64,000 bases of DNA from Hymenobacter monticola (lineage in GTDB: Bacteria > Bacteroidota > Bacteroidia > Cytophagales > Hymenobacteraceae). Shown here in pieces: positions 60,465 through 64,000 of the stretch. Positions within the stretch are counted from its first letter, which is position 1. Each line of letters begins with the position of its first letter. Below the pieces are notes generated by a model. It was not told where the DNA came from, ran no database searches, and saw nothing but the letters and a program-made list of their open reading frames with translations. The DNA is taken from the NCBI RefSeq assembly GCF_022811645.1, contig NZ_CP094534.1, forward strand, positions 3,534,001 through 3,598,000, read 5' to 3'. The position numbers and the translations under genes are program-made.

Positions 60465-63400
60465 TCAGCGCAGCAGACGCACCGTGGTATCGAGCCGCTG
60501 CGTGGTGAGGTAGTCGCGGTACTGCTGGCGCAGGCGGGCCATGGCTTCGCGCTGCTCGTCGCGCTGGAAAAGGCGGACTTTATACTTCTCCTTCGGCGCA
60601 GTGCGGCGCAGGTTCACGTAGGTGAGCTTGCCGTTGTCGGAGTGGCTCACCTGCTCGCCGCGCTGAATGCGCTCGATGCGCTTTTCGTTGTTGCCAAAAA
60701 GCGCCTGGAAGGGCTTGAGGCCGATAAAGAGATTGGTGGCGCCCTCCAACCCGTAGTGCCCGCTGATTTCAAGGTTGCTCAGGTTGCTGTCCAGGCGCAG
60801 GCCGGGGATGATGAGCTGGCCCTGGGTGAGCAGAAATTCGCCCGTCACGGGCTCGAAGTAAAGGTGGCCGGTGCGCTCGGCTTTCATGAACTTCAGCGCC
60901 TCCATCAGGGCATCCACGTTGATGAGCTCCAGGTTGCGGAAGTCTACCTTCAGGTAGCCGTCCGTTTTCATGAAATTGGGCAGATACTTCGGGCCCAGGT
61001 CGGTGCGGATGTCGGCCACGCCGCGCAGGCTGCCCCGGATGTTGTCGCTGCCGAGCACGTTCAGGCCCATGCCGCTGGCCCCGGCGAAGAGGGCGGGCAG
61101 CTCCACGTCCTGCAGGCGCATTTGCAGCTGGGTGGGGTGGTGGGCGCGGTTGGCCGTGCTGTGCATGGAGCCGCTCAGGCGGACGCTGCCCTGCAGCACG
61201 TCCACTGAGCAGTTGTCGAGCTTGGCCTCGCCCTCCAGCAGGTGCGACACCAGCCGGAAGCGGCTGCCCCGCAAGGGTCCGTAGTGCACCTCGTCGGCCT
61301 CCACGCGCAGCACGGCGCTCAGCAGGCCGTTCGAGAGCAGTGAGTGGTTGCCGCCGGCTTGCTGGCGCTGGACGCGGCGCGTGGCCTTGCGCTCGATGCG
61401 GGCCAGGCTGCGGGCCGTGGGCACGGTGTCGGTGGGGGTGGTGAGGCTCGAAATGAGGCCCAGTAGGCGCGTCACGTCCAGCGTGGCGTAGCGGAGGGTC
61501 AGGTCGGCGTCGGCCGCCGTCAGGCGGAAATTTTCTACCTCGGCCGTGGCCTGGGCCTCGCCAAAGCCGCCCTCGGGCGTGCGGAAGCGCAGGTAGGGCA
61601 GGCGCAACAGCGAGCCGGTTTTTAGCAGCTGCAACTTCACCTGGCCCATGCTCTCGTCTTCGGGCAGCTGCGCGCGGTCGATGCTGAGCGTGAGGCGGCC
61701 GTTGGCGGCCAGCAGCAGGTCGCGCAGGGCGGGCGCGGGCTCGCCGGCGGGGCGTTCCTTCGCCCCGGGTTTTGCTGGGCGCGCGGCCCCGGGCGTGGGC
61801 CGGGTGAAGCGCTCCACAAACTGCCGGTAGTTGAGGCTGGCAAAGTGCACGCCCAGGTCGTAGGCCACGGGTGCCACGCGGTTGTCGGGGTCGGTGGGCC
61901 AGTGCACGCTGCCGCGCACGTCGCCGCCCCACACGCGGCCGGCCAGGTTCAGCAGCTGCACCTGCCGCCCGTCGTGGCGCACGGTCACGGCCAGGTTTTC
62001 GAGCGTGTCGTGGGCCAGCAGCAGGCGCTGGCAGCGCAGGCTGGTGTTCAGCAGCAGGCCGGGCGGAATCAGCTCGCTGCCCAGCGTGGTGGCCAACTGG
62101 GCCTTGTCGCGGGCGTTGCGCGCGCGCTTGGGCAGGCTGGTGGGCGAGAAGCCAGGCCCGGCCTCGCGGGGCAGGGGCCGCAGCAGGTGGCGCAGGCTGG
62201 CCACCCGCAGCTCGTCCACCGCAAAGTTGCCGCTGATGCGTGCGGTAGGGTGCTGGCCCGTCAGGTAATCGAGCAGGTGCACCGTGGTGGCCGAGGCCCG
62301 GAAGTGCATGCCATTGAGCACGCCCGCGGCGTTGGAAAGCCGCCACAGGCTGTCCTGCAGGCCCACTTTCACATCGAGTTCCGAGAGGTCGGCTCCGCGT
62401 AGGGGGAGCAGAAAAGAGGCCTGGTGCAGGTTCACGGTGCCATTGAGCGCCAGGTTTTTGCGCGGGCCCAGGTCAGGTCGGTTGGGCGGGGGCGGCAGCA
62501 GGCCCCGCACCCGCACGTCGAGGTCGGCCACGCCGCCGCGGGCCCGCCACCGGCCCGGCGACACCACGGCCGCCAGTTCCGCCAGCTCGGCACGGCCCCG
62601 CAGCCGGCCGTCCACGAAGGGCCGCTTGAAGTCGCGCAGCGTGAGGGCCGCGTCGAGCCGGCCCGCGGCCGAGTAGATGCGGCAGCGCTTCAGGGTGAGC
62701 ACGGTGGAGCGGATGTTGTGGCGGGGGCCGTTGTCGTAGGTGCCGGCCAGGTCCCAGCGGGTGATGTGGCGGCCCTGGCCGGGCCATTTCAGGCTGGCCG
62801 CGCGCAGGCTAAAGCTCAGCACGTTGTGCGGCGTCACCTTGGGCCCGCTTAGCCCCGTGATGGCGTAGTGAATGTGGGCCTTGCTGGGGCTGGTGGCCCC
62901 TTCCAAGTAGGGCTCCAGGCGCGGGGGCAGGGCGGCGTGCAGCACGTCGGTGAGGGGCTGGTTGCCCACGAAGCGCAGGTTCAGCAGCGTGCCGGCGGGC
63001 TGGTCAGGGGCCACGGTGTGGGTGCCGCTCACCCGGATGGTGTCGCCGTTGAGGGTGGCGCGGGTGCGGTAGAGCAGCCCCTGGCGGTTGCGGAAGGTGT
63101 ATTGGTAATGCACCCAGGCCTGCACCGGCTCGTGCTCGAACAAAGTGCCAGCGCGGGTGCGCAGGTAGCTCAGCTGCCCGTTGAGGGTGCCGGCCACCTG
63201 CATCACGCCGCCTTTCAGGCGCACCGACAGGCGGGCCGCGTCGGCGTGGGCGCCGAAAGCCGTGCGCAGGTAGCCGTTGTGCGAGCTGAAATTGAAATTG
63301 CTCACCAGCAGCTCATCCAGCTTGAGGTTGAGGACGGGGGCGCGGCCGGTGCCGCGCTTGCGCTTGCCCCGCAGCCCCCAGGAGCGGCCCAGCGAGTCGA

Positions 63401-63773
63401 CCCGCTCCCGAAAGTCCACGTCGGTCAGGGCCAGCCGTTTCACCAGCACCTGGCCGCGCAGCAGCGGCAGCATTTCCAGGCGCAGGTCGGCGCGGCGCAG
63501 GCTGAGCACCGGCATGCGCCGCCGAAACGAGGTATCGGTGAGGGCAATGTGCTGGATGGACGCCGTGAGGTGCGGAAAATCACTCCACGGCGAAAACTCC
63601 ACCTCAAACGGCTCCAGCACCAGCTCCGAGTCGTGGGTGAGGGCGCGGCGCACCTTCTGCGCCACCAGGTGCCGCCCGTACTCGCTGCCCACCAGCCACA
63701 CCACCGCCACGCCCCCCAACACCACCAGCAGAAGCACTGCCGCTAGTATGCGCCGGAAGGAGAATGATTTCAT
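60465..63773 (-). CDS. AsmA-like envelope protein
   Basis: A 1102-residue protein from the ATG at 63773 (an ATG 4 codons upstream is equally possible). One N-terminal membrane helix (ILAAVLLLVVLGGVAVVWLV) is followed by a long, beta-strand-rich periplasmic body of the AsmA/YhjG/TamB-like type. The C-terminal AsmA domain shows FRNLELINVDALMEALKFMK and GEFLLTQGQLIIPGLRLDSNLSNLEISG in pieces. Such proteins form bridge-like channels that carry phospholipids to the outer membrane. A long in-frame N-terminal extension exists but lacks a signal. The gene is monocistronic or leads into the CocE-type gene. Confidence 0.85.
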   Translation of the reverse strand: MKSFSFRRILAAVLLLVVLGGVAVVWLVGSEYGRHLVAQKVRRALTHDSELVLEPFEVEFSPWSDFPHLTASIQHIALTDTSFRRRMPVLSLRRADLRLEMLPLLRGQVLVKRLALTDVDFRERVDSLGRSWGLRGKRKRGTGRAPVLNLKLDELLVSNFNFSSHNGYLRTAFGAHADAARLSVRLKGGVMQVAGTLNGQLSYLRTRAGTLFEHEPVQAWVHYQYTFRNRQGLLYRTRATLNGDTIRVSGTHTVAPDQPAGTLLNLRFVGNQPLTDVLHAALPPRLEPYLEGATSPSKAHIHYAITGLSGPKVTPHNVLSFSLRAASLKWPGQGRHITRWDLAGTYDNGPRHNIRSTVLTLKRCRIYSAAGRLDAALTLRDFKRPFVDGRLRGRAELAELAAVVSPGRWRARGGVADLDVRVRGLLPPPPNRPDLGPRKNLALNGTVNLHQASFLLPLRGADLSELDVKVGLQDSLWRLSNAAGVLNGMHFRASATTVHLLDYLTGQHPTARISGNFAVDELRVASLRHLLRPLPREAGPGFSPTSLPKRARNARDKAQLATTLGSELIPPGLLLNTSLRCQRLLLAHDTLENLAVTVRHDGRQVQLLNLAGRVWGGDVRGSVHWPTDPDNRVAPVAYDLGVHFASLNYRQFVERFTRPTPGAARPAKPGAKERPAGEPAPALRDLLLAANGRLTLSIDRAQLPEDESMGQVKLQLLKTGSLLRLPYLRFRTPEGGFGEAQATAEVENFRLTAADADLTLRYATLDVTRLLGLISSLTTPTDTVPTARSLARIERKATRRVQRQQAGGNHSLLSNGLLSAVLRVEADEVHYGPLRGSRFRLVSHLLEGEAKLDNCSVDVLQGSVRLSGSMHSTANRAHHPTQLQMRLQDVELPALFAGASGMGLNVLGSDNIRGSLRGVADIRTDLGPKYLPNFMKTDGYLKVDFRNLELINVDALMEALKFMKAERTGHLYFEPVTGEFLLTQGQLIIPGLRLDSNLSNLEISGHYGLEGATNLFIGLKPFQALFGNNEKRIERIQRGEQVSHSDNGKLTYVNLRRTAPKEKYKVRLFQRDEQREAMARLRQQYRDYLTTQRLDTTVRLLR

Positions 63774-64000
63774 AGGAGCCGTCATTACCGGTTGAGCGGC
63801 GGCTTGCCGCGCACAGTTCAGCCAAAGTAGCCCAAATACGTGAAAAAAGGCCTTGTGTCTGGTTGCGCACCGCCTGGCCGCCTCAGAATTAATACTGGGC
63901 GGGGAGCAGCCGCACAACTGCTGCGCCCGAAGGGCAGAGGCACCGCCGGCTTTCCATCAGCCACCTGGCTTCCGGAAATAGGCCCCAAGACCCAAAGCCC
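63774..64000. other. Right edge of the window
   Basis: The leader of the AsmA-like gene and the end of the window. A partial promoter core (TACTTTG on the minus strand near 63825) is seen. No further gene can be supported. Confidence 0.4.

Overview
The window looks like chromosomal DNA of a GC-rich member of the Bacteroidota, most likely a Hymenobacter-type cytophagale. The signs are SusC/SusD proteins, type IX secretion (T9SS) C-terminal tails, an ECF sigma/FecR pair, almost no Shine-Dalgarno sequences, and repeated Bacteroidota-type promoter cores (TAnnTTTG) close to start codons. The genus is inferred from base composition and protein style; no marker gene is present.

Layout. 1-7.5 kb: the end of a cytochrome c peroxidase-like gene, a TlpA-type thioredoxin, a broken metallo-beta-lactamase-fold gene, a cupin, a haem-binding/cytochrome P460 pair, a LytS/LytTR two-component system, and about 1.1 kb without a convincing gene. 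7.6-12.3 kb: small lipoproteins, a DUF4919-like TPR protein and short orphan genes, several with their own promoter core. 12.4-16.7 kb: two SGNH-hydrolase-like proteins and an MBOAT acyltransferase, probably an O-acylation unit for an exported glycan. 17.2-26 kb, minus strand: an SMR transporter, a sterol-desaturase-like enzyme, and a sugar cluster of NeuB-like synthase, SDR, class III aminotransferase, split transketolase, SpsF-like nucleotidyltransferase and a putative glycosyl/glycerophosphotransferase. It reads as a pathway to an activated, unusual keto-sugar acid.

27.6-44 kb, minus strand: a polysaccharide utilisation locus (PUL). In transcription order it has an ECF sigma factor, FecR anti-sigma, SusC with an STN signalling domain, SusD, an FHS-type sugar transporter, three GH30 glycosidases interleaved with a CBM9-like T9SS protein, an esterase and an SGNH esterase. 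It ends at a bidirectional terminator. 44.2-51 kb: two large T9SS proteins, an SGNH/LamG protein and a 1354-residue beta-helix protein; the latter follows paired LacI-type palindromes and a box shared with the fecR leader. 51.5-64 kb: an aberrant tRNA with its own promoter core and terminator, DNA polymerase IV, a C-terminal processing protease, an AT-richer membrane protein, a HAD phosphatase, a CocE-type hydrolase and an AsmA-like protein.

The most striking feature outside the genes is a set of 13 long inverted repeats of 70-150 bp with arms of about 25-43 bp. They fall into at least six sequence families, all between genes from 17 to 60.5 kb. Three different families occupy three consecutive junctions of the sugar operon, and one ends directly against a start codon.
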